From Methylocapsa sp. S129 (lineage in GTDB: Bacteria > Pseudomonadota > Alphaproteobacteria > Rhizobiales > Beijerinckiaceae), in assembly GCF_009765995.1 (NCBI RefSeq), contig NZ_LMUI01000042.1, positions 504,151-568,150 on the forward strand: a DNA stretch of 64,000 bases. Direction: 5' to 3'. The position numbers and the translations under genes were made by a program. Shown here piece after piece: positions 18,305 to 29,081 of this stretch (within the stretch, counting starts at the first letter, position 1; each line of letters begins with the position of its first letter). The notes under the pieces are model-generated. The model did no database searches, was not told the origin of the DNA, and was given only the letters and a program-made list of their open reading frames with translations.

Positions 18305-20167
18305 ATGTCCGAAGTCCTGATCGCCGCGGCGGCTATTCTCGCCGCCATTTTCGCCTCTCGCGTCGTGCCCGACGCCCTGGCGGGATGGCGCCGGACAGGC
18401 GCCATTGCGGGGCTGCGGCTCATTTTCGCGCTCGTTGCGCTTTATGAGGTCTTGGCGACCAGCATCGTTTCGATCCCGGCCAATGAGGTCGGGGTGGTGC
18501 GCAAAATCTACGGGTTCGACAATATCGCGCCCGGCCATATTGTCGCGGCGCAGGGCGAGACCGGCTATCAGGCCGAAATCATTCCGCCCGGAACCTTCCG
18601 CATCTCGATCTTCTTCAACGTGCTCAATCGCGTCGATCTGCTGCCGGTGGTCATCGTCCCCAGCGGCTTTTACGGGCGCATCGTCGCCAATGACGGCCAA
18701 CCCCTGAACGCCGGCCAGATCATGGCGGACGCGTGGCCCGAAGCCGATTACCAGAAATTCCTCGACGCTCAATATTTCATGACTCACGGCGGCCAGAAGG
18801 GCCTGCAACTCAGCGTTCTGAAACCCGGCGTCTATCCGCTCAATCTGGCGCTCTTCCAGGTCAAGATCGGCTTTATCAGAAACAACAAGGATATCGTGGC
18901 CGACAATGACGACGTCTATGATCTGCGCGGGCTGACGAAAGAGGAGACGCCGCTCGACACGTCGATCACCCGCGTGCCGGCCGGCTCGGTCGGCGTCGTG
19001 CGCTCAAGCGTGCAGGGCAATGGCATCGATTGCAAGGCGCGAACCGCCAAGACGGACGAGGGCGGCCTGACGGCCGAACTAGTGACGCAATATTGCAAGG
19101 GCGTCTGGGACATGTCGCTGCCGCCTAATGATTATTATCTCAACCGCGACGCCTATGATGTCACGCTGGTCTCGACGCGTGTGACCGCGCTGGAGTTCAA
19201 GGGCGGCTTCACCCGTCGTTATCTCGACCTGAAGGTCGACGCCAAGGGCGACTTCACGCAGACCGAACGCACCGCGACTTTCCCCCAGCCCAAGGACGCC
19301 GCCGATTCTGCGATCAACACCAAGATCGAGGGATGGGAAATCCCGCAGGAATTGCGCGCGATCGTCCAGATCACGCCGGAGAACGCGCCGATCGTCGTGG
19401 CGGCGGTGGGCGGTCAGGATGAAGTCGATCAACGCATTCTGGTGCCTTCGATCCGCTCGCTTGTCCGCAACGTCTATGGCGGCTCGATTCTCGTGAAGGA
19501 ACGCGACGATAAGGGCGCGCTCATCGATGTCACGCGCCCGACCCGCGTGCTCGACACCATCGAAAATCGTACGATTCTTGAACAGGCGATTCTGGAGCGT
19601 GCGCAAATCGACGGCCGCCGCGCCGGCGTCGACATCAAGGAGATCCGCCTGGGCGAATCAGCAATACCGCCGGAACTCCTGCTCGCACGCCAGCGTGAGC
19701 AATTGGCCGGCCAATTGCGCGCGGCCTACATTCAGGAACAGACGGCGCAAGAGCAGCGTCAAAAGACCGAGCAGGCGCGCGCCACCGCTGACCAGCAGCG
19801 CGACATCGTGACGGCGCAGACCGCGGTGAAGGTCGCCTTGCTCGCGCAGGATCGCAGGCAGGCCGAAGGTCACGCCGAGCGTCTCTACCTGGAGGAACAG
19901 GCGGCGGGCCAAACGGCGCAGGCCGAGGTGCTCGGTAAGGACAGCGTCCTGAAGCTGCAGCAGCTCAAGCTCTTTCTCGAATTGCTCGCCGGCCACCCCG
20001 AACTCGTCGCCAATCTCAGGCTGCCGCAAGTCTATGTCGGTGGTGGCGGGGGTGGTCTGGAGGGCGCCGCGGCGATATTCGGTTCATTCCTGAAGCCGGT
20101 CGAAGCAACGCCGACAAACCCGCCCAAAAAAAAAGCGGCGGGGACAAGCCCCGCCGCTTTTTTCTGA
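18305..20167 (+). CDS. SPFH/band-7 domain membrane protein (flotillin-like)
   Basis: A 620-residue protein. Two hydrophobic N-terminal segments (about residues 4-20 and 34-56) are followed by an SPFH-like region that begins IPANEVGVVRKIYG, then by a long charged, Gln/Glu/Arg-rich coiled coil (about 445-560: QREQLAGQL, QEQTAQEQRQK, EQARATADQQ) and a glycine patch YVGGGGGG. This is the flotillin/HflK architecture: membrane-anchored oligomeric scaffolds of functional microdomains. It is divergent from glmM and convergent with ftsH, whose protease is controlled by SPFH proteins in other bacteria, so a functional link is possible. The final codons overlap a transcription terminator, giving a lysine/alanine-rich tail. 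It is not HflK or HflC; a closer family name cannot be given. Confidence 0.85.
   Translation: MSEVLIAAAAILAAIFASRVVPDALAGWRRTGAIAGLRLIFALVALYEVLATSIVSIPANEVGVVRKIYGFDNIAPGHIVAAQGETGYQAEIIPPGTFRISIFFNVLNRVDLLPVVIVPSGFYGRIVANDGQPLNAGQIMADAWPEADYQKFLDAQYFMTHGGQKGLQLSVLKPGVYPLNLALFQVKIGFIRNNKDIVADNDDVYDLRGLTKEETPLDTSITRVPAGSVGVVRSSVQGNGIDCKARTAKTDEGGLTAELVTQYCKGVWDMSLPPNDYYLNRDAYDVTLVSTRVTALEFKGGFTRRYLDLKVDAKGDFTQTERTATFPQPKDAADSAINTKIEGWEIPQELRAIVQITPENAPIVVAAVGGQDEVDQRILVPSIRSLVRNVYGGSILVKERDDKGALIDVTRPTRVLDTIENRTILEQAILERAQIDGRRAGVDIKEIRLGESAIPPELLLARQREQLAGQLRAAYIQEQTAQEQRQKTEQARATADQQRDIVTAQTAVKVALLAQDRRQAEGHAERLYLEEQAAGQTAQAEVLGKDSVLKLQQLKLFLELLAGHPELVANLRLPQVYVGGGGGGLEGAAAIFGSFLKPVEATPTNPPKKKAAGTSPAAFF
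20126..20163. terminator. Bidirectional Rho-independent terminator between SPFH gene and ftsH
   Basis: AGCGGCGGGG (20134-20143) pairs perfectly with CCCCGCCGCT (20149-20158) around an ACAAG loop. A run of nine A's precedes the stem and six T's follow it, so the structure can end transcription on both strands, fitting the two convergent genes. It lies inside the SPFH reading frame, whose stop codon is at 20165-20167, and 40 bases from the ftsH stop. Confidence 0.9.
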
Positions 20168-20202
20168 CGCGCGCCGCCCGCAATGGACGACGACTGTTCT
20201 CT

Positions 20203-22131
<1,929 letters not shown>

Positions 22132-22482
22132 AGCCATCCCACCGCAGCCTGTCGAAGCCCGACGCCTCGCGGCGGCTCCAGTTGCTGCAAACCACCATTT
22201 AAGCGCACGCGGCCCAATTGCCAAGGGAAGCGCATTTGTCTGAATTTGGAGTGAAGATAAGGCCGTCTTGAGGAGCGCGGCGTTTTTCGTCGATCGACCT
22301 TCGCTTCAGGCGACGACTCAGGCCAGCAAAACACATGCCGCGCAGTGAAATACGTCGCGGAGGTTGACCGGCCAGCGTTTGAGTCGCGCGCGGCGTTCGA
22401 TTTGAAAGGCGGCTGACGGGCGGCAATCCGGGGAATTCCGATTCAAGCGCCCCAATCAGATAGGGGAGCTTAGCGCTTCGTT
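22132..22482. other. Intergenic region between divergent ftsH and acyltransferase genes
   Basis: 351 bases that must contain the ftsH promoter on the minus strand and the promoter of the acyltransferase on the plus strand. No convincing -35/-10 pair, hairpin or conserved small reading frame could be seen. The base composition is slightly more AT-rich near 22200-22260. Confidence 0.5.
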
Positions 22483-23700
22483 ATGCAATCCCCGCTATCT
22501 AGGACGGACTTGAGGATGCTTCGGCCGGCGAGGTCCCGCCGTTCAGCGCATGGGAGCGAATATTTGAAGCAGGCGGCCGAACGGGGCGCCGACACCCAGC
22601 GCCTTGTCTTTCTCGACGGCGTCCGCGGCCTCGCGGCGATTGCCGTCCTCCTTTACCATTTTACATTGGGAGGCGCCTTTCCGATCGCAAGGATGGGCTA
22701 TTTTGCCGTCGACCTGTTCTTTTGCCTCAGCGGTTTTATCCTGGCGCGCACTTATCAGCGCCGGCTGAGCGAGGGCATGCCAGCAAGCCAATTCATGCTG
22801 CGCCGATTTATCCGGCTCTATCCGCTTTACTTCGCGGGACTTGCGATCGGTTTCGTTGCGCTTTGCCTCAAGTCGGCGGCCAACGAGACGGATTATTCAG
22901 CCGCTGATCTGTTCGGCGCGCTGCGGAACAATCTCATATTTCTGCCCTGGTTTAACGACCGAACGATCGTCACATTCGGTTATCGGGCGCGGGGAGCGTT
23001 GTTTCCGGAGAATGTCGCCGCCTGGTCGCTGTTTTTCGAACTGGCGGTCAATATCGTATTTGCCTACTGCGCCTCGTTAGGCCGCAAATACCTTGTTGCG
23101 TTGGTCGCCGCCTCGCTGCTCGCCTATCTCGCCTACATGATGACGTTCGGCGCACAGCCAGGCTGGGCCGCCAGCAACTTTTGGGGCGGCGCGCCGCGCG
23201 TTCTTTATGGGTTTTTCGCCGGCGTGGCGGTCCATGAGGCGCTGCGCCATCGAGAGGGCGCGTTAGGCGAGCTTAAGATATCTCGCGCGTCTGGCTTGTT
23301 CCAAGCCCTGGCTCTCTCCGTCTTGCTGATCTGGCTATTCTCGCAACCCTTCATCCTCGCCTATCCCCTCGGCCTTCTCCTCGCGCCGTTCATTGTTCTC
23401 GTGGGCGCGCGCATCGAGGTTGGCGGAGGTCCGGCGCGCTTCTGCAGCTTGCTGGGCTGGCTTTCCTATCCGCTCTATTGTCTGCATTGGCCGATTTTCA
23501 GCCTCGTCACGACTCTGGCAAATGCGCGGGGAGATTCGACCGCTTCGCCATTCGTGATCGGCGTCGCATTGCTCGCGACATTGGTCGCAGCGGTTTGTCT
23601 GACACTCTGGTTCGAGGAGCCGACGCGGCGCATGTTATCGGCGCTCCTGCTTCGCCGCGCCGGCGGCGTGTCGTCAGAAGCCGATGTCGCCGCGCGTTGA
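22483..23700 (+). CDS. Acyltransferase family 3 (OafA/YrhL-like) membrane protein
   Basis: A 405-residue integral membrane O-acyltransferase. After a basic N-terminus, the family start motif FLDGVRGLAAIAVLLYHF lies at about residues 43-60. FFCLSGFILARTYQRR and the RRFIRLYPLYFAGL segment, both characteristic of the acyl_transf_3 family, follow. About ten hydrophobic segments are visible, and the C-terminal LGWLSYPLYCLHWPIF is also typical. Such enzymes acetylate or acylate lipopolysaccharide O-antigen, exopolysaccharide or other glycans at the inner membrane. No glycan cluster surrounds it, so the substrate is unknown. It lies on the opposite strand between ftsH and the ThDP enzyme, interrupting the usual tilS-ftsH order. 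Confidence 0.9.
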   Translation: MQSPLSRTDLRMLRPARSRRSAHGSEYLKQAAERGADTQRLVFLDGVRGLAAIAVLLYHFTLGGAFPIARMGYFAVDLFFCLSGFILARTYQRRLSEGMPASQFMLRRFIRLYPLYFAGLAIGFVALCLKSAANETDYSAADLFGALRNNLIFLPWFNDRTIVTFGYRARGALFPENVAAWSLFFELAVNIVFAYCASLGRKYLVALVAASLLAYLAYMMTFGAQPGWAASNFWGGAPRVLYGFFAGVAVHEALRHREGALGELKISRASGLFQALALSVLLIWLFSQPFILAYPLGLLLAPFIVLVGARIEVGGGPARFCSLLGWLSYPLYCLHWPIFSLVTTLANARGDSTASPFVIGVALLATLVAAVCLTLWFEEPTRRMLSALLLRRAGGVSSEADVAAR

Positions 23701-23792
23701 CGACGATGTTTCGTCGCCGCGCATGCGGACAAAGATCCGCAGCCGCGGATGATCATATGAGCGGCCTGTTTGCTGCGCCTTGGGGTGACGGT

Positions 23793-25481
23793 TCAGCGCG
23801 TCGGGTGGATGAATTCCCAGGGCGAGACTTCGCTGCCCTGCGCGACGACGATCTCGATGAGCACGGGTCTGTCGCTTTTGAGCGCCTGCTCCAGCACCGG
23901 CGCCAGAGCGGCGGGCGACGCTACGCGATGGCCCTCGACGCCGAAGGCCCTGGCCAGCAGCATAAAATCGGGATTTTCGAGCGCCGCGCCAATCACACGA
24001 TTGCCAAAACCGATGCGCTGGTCGCGCAAGACATTGCCAAAGGCATTGTTGTTGAAGAGGAGCGTGACGAGGCCGATATTATATTGCGCGGCGGTGGCGA
24101 GTTCCTGCACGCCGAACATGAAGCCGCCATCGCCGGTGATCGAGACGACAGGCTTGCCCGGATGGGCCGCCTTAACGCCGAGCGCAGTCTGGAAGCCGAA
24201 CCCGAGCGTGCCCTGGTAACCGCAGGATACGTAGGTGCGCGGTTCGTAGACGGGATAGCCGAAGTAAGAGGCGAATCCGACCTGGCTCAACTCTTCGGCA
24301 AGCAGCCCGTCGCGCGGCAGCGCCGCGCGGATGACGTCGAGGTAATCCATCTGCGGCTGGACTTTGCGGATGGCGCTCGCGGCCTCCGCTTTCGCTGTAG
24401 AGATCGGCGCGCGGTCGGGGCGGGCCATGCTGTCGGTTTTTTGCGCGCGCAGTCTTTTGACCGCGTCGAGCAGGGCCCGGGCGCCGACGGCGGAATCGGC
24501 GACGACAGGCGTATGCGGCGCGAGGCGATGCATTTCGCTCGCGTCGATGTCGATGCGGATGAGATGGGGCGGCGCCGGCGGACGATCGATCAGCTTCATC
24601 ATGCCCGACCAGCGCATATAAGGCATTTCGAGCCGCGAGCCGATGCCGATCAGAACGTCGACTTGCGGCCAGAGCCGGAAGGCGGCGTAGGAGGAAAGGC
24701 CGAGGGCATGGTCCTCCGCAACGATGCCGCGCCCGCCACGGAAGGCGGCGACCGGCGCGCCGAGTTCTTCCGCCAGCGCCAGCACCGCCTCGCTCGCATG
24801 CTGCGCGCCGCCGCCGACCATGATCATCGGCTGGCGCGCGGCGACGAGCGCGTGCGCGGCGGCTTCAATGTCTTGCGGCGACGGCGCCAGCGCCGGTTCG
24901 ATCCTGGCCCTGGGCAGCGGCGTGACGAATTCGGATCCCGCCATGACGTCCCACGCCATTTCGACGGCGACGGGACCGGGACGGCCGGATAGCATTTGCC
25001 GGAACGCTTCGTCGATCACGCGCGGCGCGTCCGCCGCCCGTTCGATCCGCGCCGCCCATTTGACGAATCCGCGCAATGTGGCGAGCTGATCGGGCAATTC
25101 ATGCAGATGGCCGCGCCCGCGTCCAATAAATGGCGTCGGCACCTGGCCCGTCACGCACAGCACCGGCGCGTTGCAGCCGAGCGCCGTGCATAAAGCTGCG
25201 CTTGCGTTGAGAACGCCTGGACCCGGCACGACCGAGAAGACGCCCGGACGCCCCGTCGAGCGGGCATAGCCAAACGCCATATAGCCGCAAGCCTGTTCGT
25301 GGCGCGCGCCGATTGTGCGGATGCGATCGCTTCTTTGCTGGAGCGCGTCGAAAAACGGATACATTTGCGCGCCGGGAAGGCCAAAGACTGTGTCGACGCC
25401 ATTGGCGATCAGCGCCGAAGCGATCGCCATGCCGCCCGACATCGTCTCGCCGGGAAGTGTTTTCGGAGTTATGTCTGGCAT
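23793..25481 (-). CDS. Thiamine-diphosphate enzyme, acetolactate-synthase-like large subunit
   Basis: A 562-residue ThDP-dependent enzyme with three domains: the N-terminal PYR domain with the conserved catalytic Glu62 in ARHEQACGYMAFGYA, a central FAD/nucleotide-like domain (ALVAARQPMIMVGGGAQHAS), and a C-terminal PP domain whose cofactor motif starts GDGGFMFG and ends in FNNNAFGN. No small regulatory subunit (ilvN) follows, so it is probably not the biosynthetic acetolactate synthase. Other 2-oxoacid decarboxylases or carboligases of this family are equally possible. The start at the ATG 25481 is preferred to a TTG 12 bases upstream. It is transcribed in the same direction as tilS, 112 bases downstream of it. 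Confidence 0.88.
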   Translation of the reverse strand: MPDITPKTLPGETMSGGMAIASALIANGVDTVFGLPGAQMYPFFDALQQRSDRIRTIGARHEQACGYMAFGYARSTGRPGVFSVVPGPGVLNASAALCTALGCNAPVLCVTGQVPTPFIGRGRGHLHELPDQLATLRGFVKWAARIERAADAPRVIDEAFRQMLSGRPGPVAVEMAWDVMAGSEFVTPLPRARIEPALAPSPQDIEAAAHALVAARQPMIMVGGGAQHASEAVLALAEELGAPVAAFRGGRGIVAEDHALGLSSYAAFRLWPQVDVLIGIGSRLEMPYMRWSGMMKLIDRPPAPPHLIRIDIDASEMHRLAPHTPVVADSAVGARALLDAVKRLRAQKTDSMARPDRAPISTAKAEAASAIRKVQPQMDYLDVIRAALPRDGLLAEELSQVGFASYFGYPVYEPRTYVSCGYQGTLGFGFQTALGVKAAHPGKPVVSITGDGGFMFGVQELATAAQYNIGLVTLLFNNNAFGNVLRDQRIGFGNRVIGAALENPDFMLLARAFGVEGHRVASPAALAPVLEQALKSDRPVLIEIVVAQGSEVSPWEFIHPTR

Positions 25482-25593
25482 GTGGGCTCGCAAACTGAGG
25501 GTCGCCGTTTGGCGGCGGCGTCACCCTATCAGCGCGACTTGTCCCGCCAAATGCGCCGACGAAAAAAACTGGACAATCTTCAGCCGCGGCGCC

Positions 25594-26679
25594 TCAAAAA
25601 TTTGTCGCCGCCAAACCGGTGGTCCGCGCGTCGCCCGCCAAATTTTCTTTACGTTCCGCGCGCGCCCGGCGCGGCGCCTCGGGGCTGACGCTCAGCGCGC
25701 CTTTGGCGCTCAGATGAACGCTGGCGCCGCCGACATTGGCGCGCAAGGCCTTGTTCTCAGCGCGCGCATTCCGCAACGCCTGCGCCAATGTCTCGATCGC
25801 GTCGAGGCGAATTTGCCGCGGCTCCTTGCCTGCGATCCGCGCAATTTCCGCCGTCAGCAGGCGTTGGACGATCTCCTGCGGCTCATCGAGCAGCGCCTTG
25901 GCGTCGCGCGTCGGCTGCGCGTTGGTCCAGCCCAGGCGCTCCGCCGCCGCCTGCGCCTGGATGGCGACGGCCGCCTCCATGCGCGCAGCGCGGCGCGACA
26001 GGCGCGCGATTTCATCGACGCCCAGGCCTTCGGCCGCCAGCAAATCCGCCAATTGACGCAGGTGCGTTCGCGCAAAACGCGGATCGGCGTTCGAAGGATC
26101 GCGCGCGTATTCTTCGCCGCCGGCTTGGCAGAAAGCGACGAGCTCGGCTTTACGCAGGCCGAGCAGGGGCCGTGCGAGCGTCAACCTCCCTTTTGCGGCG
26201 ACGCTTTCCATGCCCCTGAGGCCGCCAATGCCGGAGCCGCGAATCAGGCGAAACAGCACGGTTTCGGCTTGGTCGTCGGCATGATGAGCGGTGACGAGAA
26301 AGTCCGCCCTGATTTCCCGCGCGCAGGCGCCGAGCAATTGATAGCGCGCCTCGCGGGCGCGCTCCTGAATCCGGCTGCGCGGCTTGGGGCCCCGCCATTG
26401 GAGCAAATGATGGGTCAGGCCGAGGCGTCGCGACAGCGCTCCGACGGCTTCCGCTTCCTCGCGCGAACCGGCCCGCATTGCGTGGTCGACGGTGGCGACT
26501 TCGACTCTTGGGCGCCGGGCCCCTTTGGCCCAAAGCGCCGCCATCATCAGCAGCGCTGTTGAATCGGGACCGCCCGATACCGCGAGAAGCAGGCTGTGGG
26601 CATTTGCAAATGGCGCAAACAGCTCATCGATCCGCGCCGGCGAAATCGCCGCGCCGATCTGAGGCGCCTTTCTTCTCAA
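25594..26679 (-). CDS. tilS: tRNA(Ile)-lysidine synthase
   Basis: Converts C34 of tRNA-Ile(CAU) to lysidine, so that AUA is read as isoleucine. The PP-loop ATP-pyrophosphatase motif SGGPDS is at about residues 35-40, followed by VDHAMRAGSREEA and the TAHHADDQAETVLFRLIRGSG block characteristic of TilS; the C-terminal substrate domain is shorter than in E. coli. The frame is open upstream into cpoB, but the most likely start is a TTG that overlaps the cpoB stop as TTGA, with AAAGGA six bases before it, giving 361 residues and translational coupling. Another TTG lies three bases upstream. Confidence 0.9.
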   Translation of the reverse strand: MRRKAPQIGAAISPARIDELFAPFANAHSLLLAVSGGPDSTALLMMAALWAKGARRPRVEVATVDHAMRAGSREEAEAVGALSRRLGLTHHLLQWRGPKPRSRIQERAREARYQLLGACAREIRADFLVTAHHADDQAETVLFRLIRGSGIGGLRGMESVAAKGRLTLARPLLGLRKAELVAFCQAGGEEYARDPSNADPRFARTHLRQLADLLAAEGLGVDEIARLSRRAARMEAAVAIQAQAAAERLGWTNAQPTRDAKALLDEPQEIVQRLLTAEIARIAGKEPRQIRLDAIETLAQALRNARAENKALRANVGGASVHLSAKGALSVSPEAPRRARAERKENLAGDARTTGLAATNF

Positions 26680-27650
26680 CAATGGTCCTTTTGCATCTCG
26701 AGCTCGACGCCTTTTTTCACGCCGCCCGCCGCGGTCGGATAACGGCGGCCGATTTCGCCGAAAGTCGCGCAAGCCTGATCGTTGTTGCCGAGCGCCGCCA
26801 GCGATTGGCCAAGGCGCAACATGCCTTCAGGCGCACGCGGCGATTTTGCATAGTCGGTCGATAGTTTGAGATATTGTTCGGCCGCCTCACGCGGCCGCGA
26901 TCGCTTGAGAAAGCTCTCGCCGAGGTAGAAAATCGCATCGGCCGTCAGCCGGTTGCCGGCGTTTTTGGCGAGGAAGGCGCGCAATTGTTGCTCGGCCTGC
27001 TCGTATTGCCCGACGCGATAGGCTTCCAAAGCCGCATTATATTGCATGCGCGGATCGTCGGGCGGCGCATCGATGCCCGGGATGACCGCAGGCTCGGCGT
27101 TGGCGAGGGGGCCAACGGGGAGGGTTGGGCTGGCGTTGTTGCGCGACAATTCGAGCGGCGCGCTGGGAGAGGAGGGAGCGGCGGCCAGCGGTGCGCTTGG
27201 CGGCGTCGTCCCTAACGGACGGGGCGCGCCAGCGGCGCTTGGATCGGCGCCAGGATCGAAGGCGTCAGAACGTCTGACTGGTTTGGCGGGGGCCGGCGCT
27301 TCCGCAATCGGGGCCGCGCCCTTGCCGCCATTCAGCCGGAATTCCACATCTTCCTGAAAACGCTTCAACTGCTCTTCCAGCCTGTGCTGCTGGTTCTGCA
27401 ATTCCTCGATCGCGCCGTTGGCGGCGCGCAACTGGTTCTCAAGCCTGTCCATGCGCACAACCAGAGCGCCGGCGTCCGAGCCCTGGTCCGAAGCGCCCGG
27501 AATGTCGCCCGGCGGCAGGCTGGATTGCGCCATCTGCATGAGCGGCGCGCGCGTCGCGCCGATCTCGTCGGCGCGAGGGCTCGATGCGCCTGAGATAGCG
27601 AGGATCGCGGCGGCCAAACCTAAGCCCTGCCATGAAACGGATAAAGTCAA
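26676..27650 (-). CDS. cpoB: Cell division coordinator CpoB (YbgF), Tol-Pal associated
   Basis: A 324-residue periplasmic protein. An N-terminal signal peptide (GLGLAAAILAISGASSPRA) is followed by a trimerising coiled coil at about residues 64-96 (RMDRLENQLRAANGAIEEL and QQHRLEEQLKRF), a proline/alanine linker, and a C-terminal TPR domain (about 205-320) with YNAALEAYRVGQYEQAEQQL and AIFYLGESFLKR. In E. coli CpoB links Tol-Pal constriction to peptidoglycan synthesis. The only in-frame start near the signal peptide is a TTG, so the exact start is uncertain. It lies between pal and tilS, the usual alphaproteobacterial order. Confidence 0.9.
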   Translation of the reverse strand: MTLSVSWQGLGLAAAILAISGASSPRADEIGATRAPLMQMAQSSLPPGDIPGASDQGSDAGALVVRMDRLENQLRAANGAIEELQNQQHRLEEQLKRFQEDVEFRLNGGKGAAPIAEAPAPAKPVRRSDAFDPGADPSAAGAPRPLGTTPPSAPLAAAPSSPSAPLELSRNNASPTLPVGPLANAEPAVIPGIDAPPDDPRMQYNAALEAYRVGQYEQAEQQLRAFLAKNAGNRLTADAIFYLGESFLKRSRPREAAEQYLKLSTDYAKSPRAPEGMLRLGQSLAALGNNDQACATFGEIGRRYPTAAGGVKKGVELEMQKDHC

Positions 27651-27672
27651 ACCTTCAGCCCCTATTGGACAG

Positions 27673-27693
27673 GCGCCTGGCGGGGCCAGGCGC
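27673..27693 (-). terminator. Hairpin between pal and cpoB
   Basis: GCGCCTGG (27673-27680) pairs perfectly with CCAGGCGC (27686-27693) around five bases. No T-run follows, so it is probably an intercistronic stem that stabilises or attenuates the pal transcript rather than a strong terminator. Confidence 0.45.
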
Positions 27694-27825
27694 TATCAAC
27701 GCGCTCCCTAGCATAGAGCGCCGCTTCAGCCAAAAATTTGGCGAAGCTTTGGCCAAGGCGGGGCGGACCGGCTCGATAGACGGGTCGCGCGCCGGTTCCA
27801 CAGGGGCCGTGGGCGGCCCCATCGC

Positions 27826-28326
27826 TTACGAGGTCGGGGCGCCGGCGAGAACGGTGACGGCGCGGCGGTTTTGCGACCAGCACGAAATGTCGTTGCAGAC
27901 GGCGACGGGCCGCTCCTTGCCATAGCTGATTGTCTTGATGCGCGCCGCTGATACGCCCTTGGCGACAAGATAGTTCTTGGTCGATTCGGCGCGGCGGGCG
28001 CCGAGGGCGAAATTATATTCGCGCGTGCCGCGTTCGTCGGCATGGCCCTCGACCGTGAAGGTGTAGCGCCCATATTGATTGAGCCAGGCGGCCTGCTTGT
28101 CGAGCGTCGCTTGCCCGGTGGGGGTCAATTCGGTCTGGTCGGTCTCGAAGAACACGCGGTCGCCGACATTGCTGGCGAAATCCTGGTAGCTGCCGGGCGC
28201 TCCGGCCGCGGCGCCGTTGAGGGCGTCCGCGCCATCCGCGTTGTTTTTGGCGCAGGCGCCAAGGGCGAGGCCGATCAACAGGGCCGCCCCGAATTTGAAC
28301 GCGCGCGCGCTCGTCAAACCGTGCAT
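27826..28326 (-). CDS. pal: Peptidoglycan-associated lipoprotein Pal
   Basis: A 166-residue outer-membrane lipoprotein. The signal peptide ends in the lipobox LALGAC with the lipidated Cys25. The C-terminal OmpA-like domain contains RVFFETDQTELTP and VEGHADERGTREYNFALGARRAE, the diaminopimelate-binding fold that anchors the outer membrane to the cell wall. The ATG at 28326 follows CAGGAG at good distance; longer open frame upstream has no support. The tolQRAB genes that normally precede pal are absent: a divergent membrane-protein gene begins 242 bases away, so Tol must be encoded elsewhere. Confidence 0.96.
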   Translation of the reverse strand: MHGLTSARAFKFGAALLIGLALGACAKNNADGADALNGAAAGAPGSYQDFASNVGDRVFFETDQTELTPTGQATLDKQAAWLNQYGRYTFTVEGHADERGTREYNFALGARRAESTKNYLVAKGVSAARIKTISYGKERPVAVCNDISCWSQNRRAVTVLAGAPTS

Positions 28327-28568
28327 GATGATACTCCTGACAACAACGCCACCCGGGCTGAGCCTTAGGCGCGAACGGTTAAGAGAAGGTTCCGTCAACC
28401 TTGCTGAATTGTTGCCGCGATGCATTGCATTCACGTCAATGACGCGCATGGTTAAGCGTGCGTTGATGGCGGCAATGGGGCGGGACGGACGGTAAAGACA
28501 AGATTGTGGCCGCCTGCGTTCATCGATTGGACATAGTGACCGTGCAGATACACTGCTGAGGATCCGAA

Positions 28569-29081
28569 ATGGAAAAACGACCTCCGCCAAGACCCCTGAT
28601 GCTCCTCCTGGCGATCGGCTTCCTTGTCGAGGCCTGGGTCTGGCAGGGATGCGTCGCGCTGGGGCGGCAAATCATCGCCCTCATTCCCTGGACGCGGCTG
28701 AAGGCCCGCATCGCCGCCTTCATCGCGCTGATGCCGGCGCCCGTCGCGCTGATTATCTTCTTGATTCCGCTGGCGATTGTCGAGCCGTTCAAGGTTGTCG
28801 CGATCTGGTTGATCGCGGTCGGCCACCCTATTCTAGGCGCGCTGGGGTGGATCGTGATGCAGTTCGCCGGCGTCGGCCTTGTCGCGGTGGCTTTTGACCT
28901 GACCCGCGACAAGCTGCTGTCGATGCCATGGTTCGTCTGGGTCTATGAGAAATTTCTCGCTTTCCACGATTATGCCCATGCGCTCGTCGAGCCCTACAAG
29001 GCGGCGGTCCTGCGGGAAATGCGCGCCTTGCGCGATTGGGCGCGCGGCTACTGGGCGCGGCTCAACGCGCGCCAGAGTTAG
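28569..29081 (+). CDS. Conserved membrane protein of unknown function
   Basis: A 170-residue protein with one hydrophobic segment near the N-terminus (PLMLLLAIGFLVEAWVWQG, about 9-27), a long one at about 54-82 (ALMPAPVALIIFLIPLAIVE) and another at about 85-112. The C-terminal 50 residues are amphipathic and rich in aromatic and basic residues (WFVWVYEKFLAFHDYAHALVEPYK). I do not recognise the family. It starts 242 bases from the divergent pal gene, and its last codons overlap the convergent xerC by four bases. Confidence 0.75.
   Translation: MEKRPPPRPLMLLLAIGFLVEAWVWQGCVALGRQIIALIPWTRLKARIAAFIALMPAPVALIIFLIPLAIVEPFKVVAIWLIAVGHPILGALGWIVMQFAGVGLVAVAFDLTRDKLLSMPWFVWVYEKFLAFHDYAHALVEPYKAAVLREMRALRDWARGYWARLNARQS

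Noticed and set aside
23478..24992. 504-codon open frame on the plus strand
   Set aside because: It is antisense to the ThDP enzyme and overlaps the acyltransferase end; no recognisable domain.
23793..25481. Biosynthetic acetolactate synthase (IlvB)
   Set aside because: No regulatory-subunit gene follows and the sequence fits only the broad ThDP family, so the specific name was not used.
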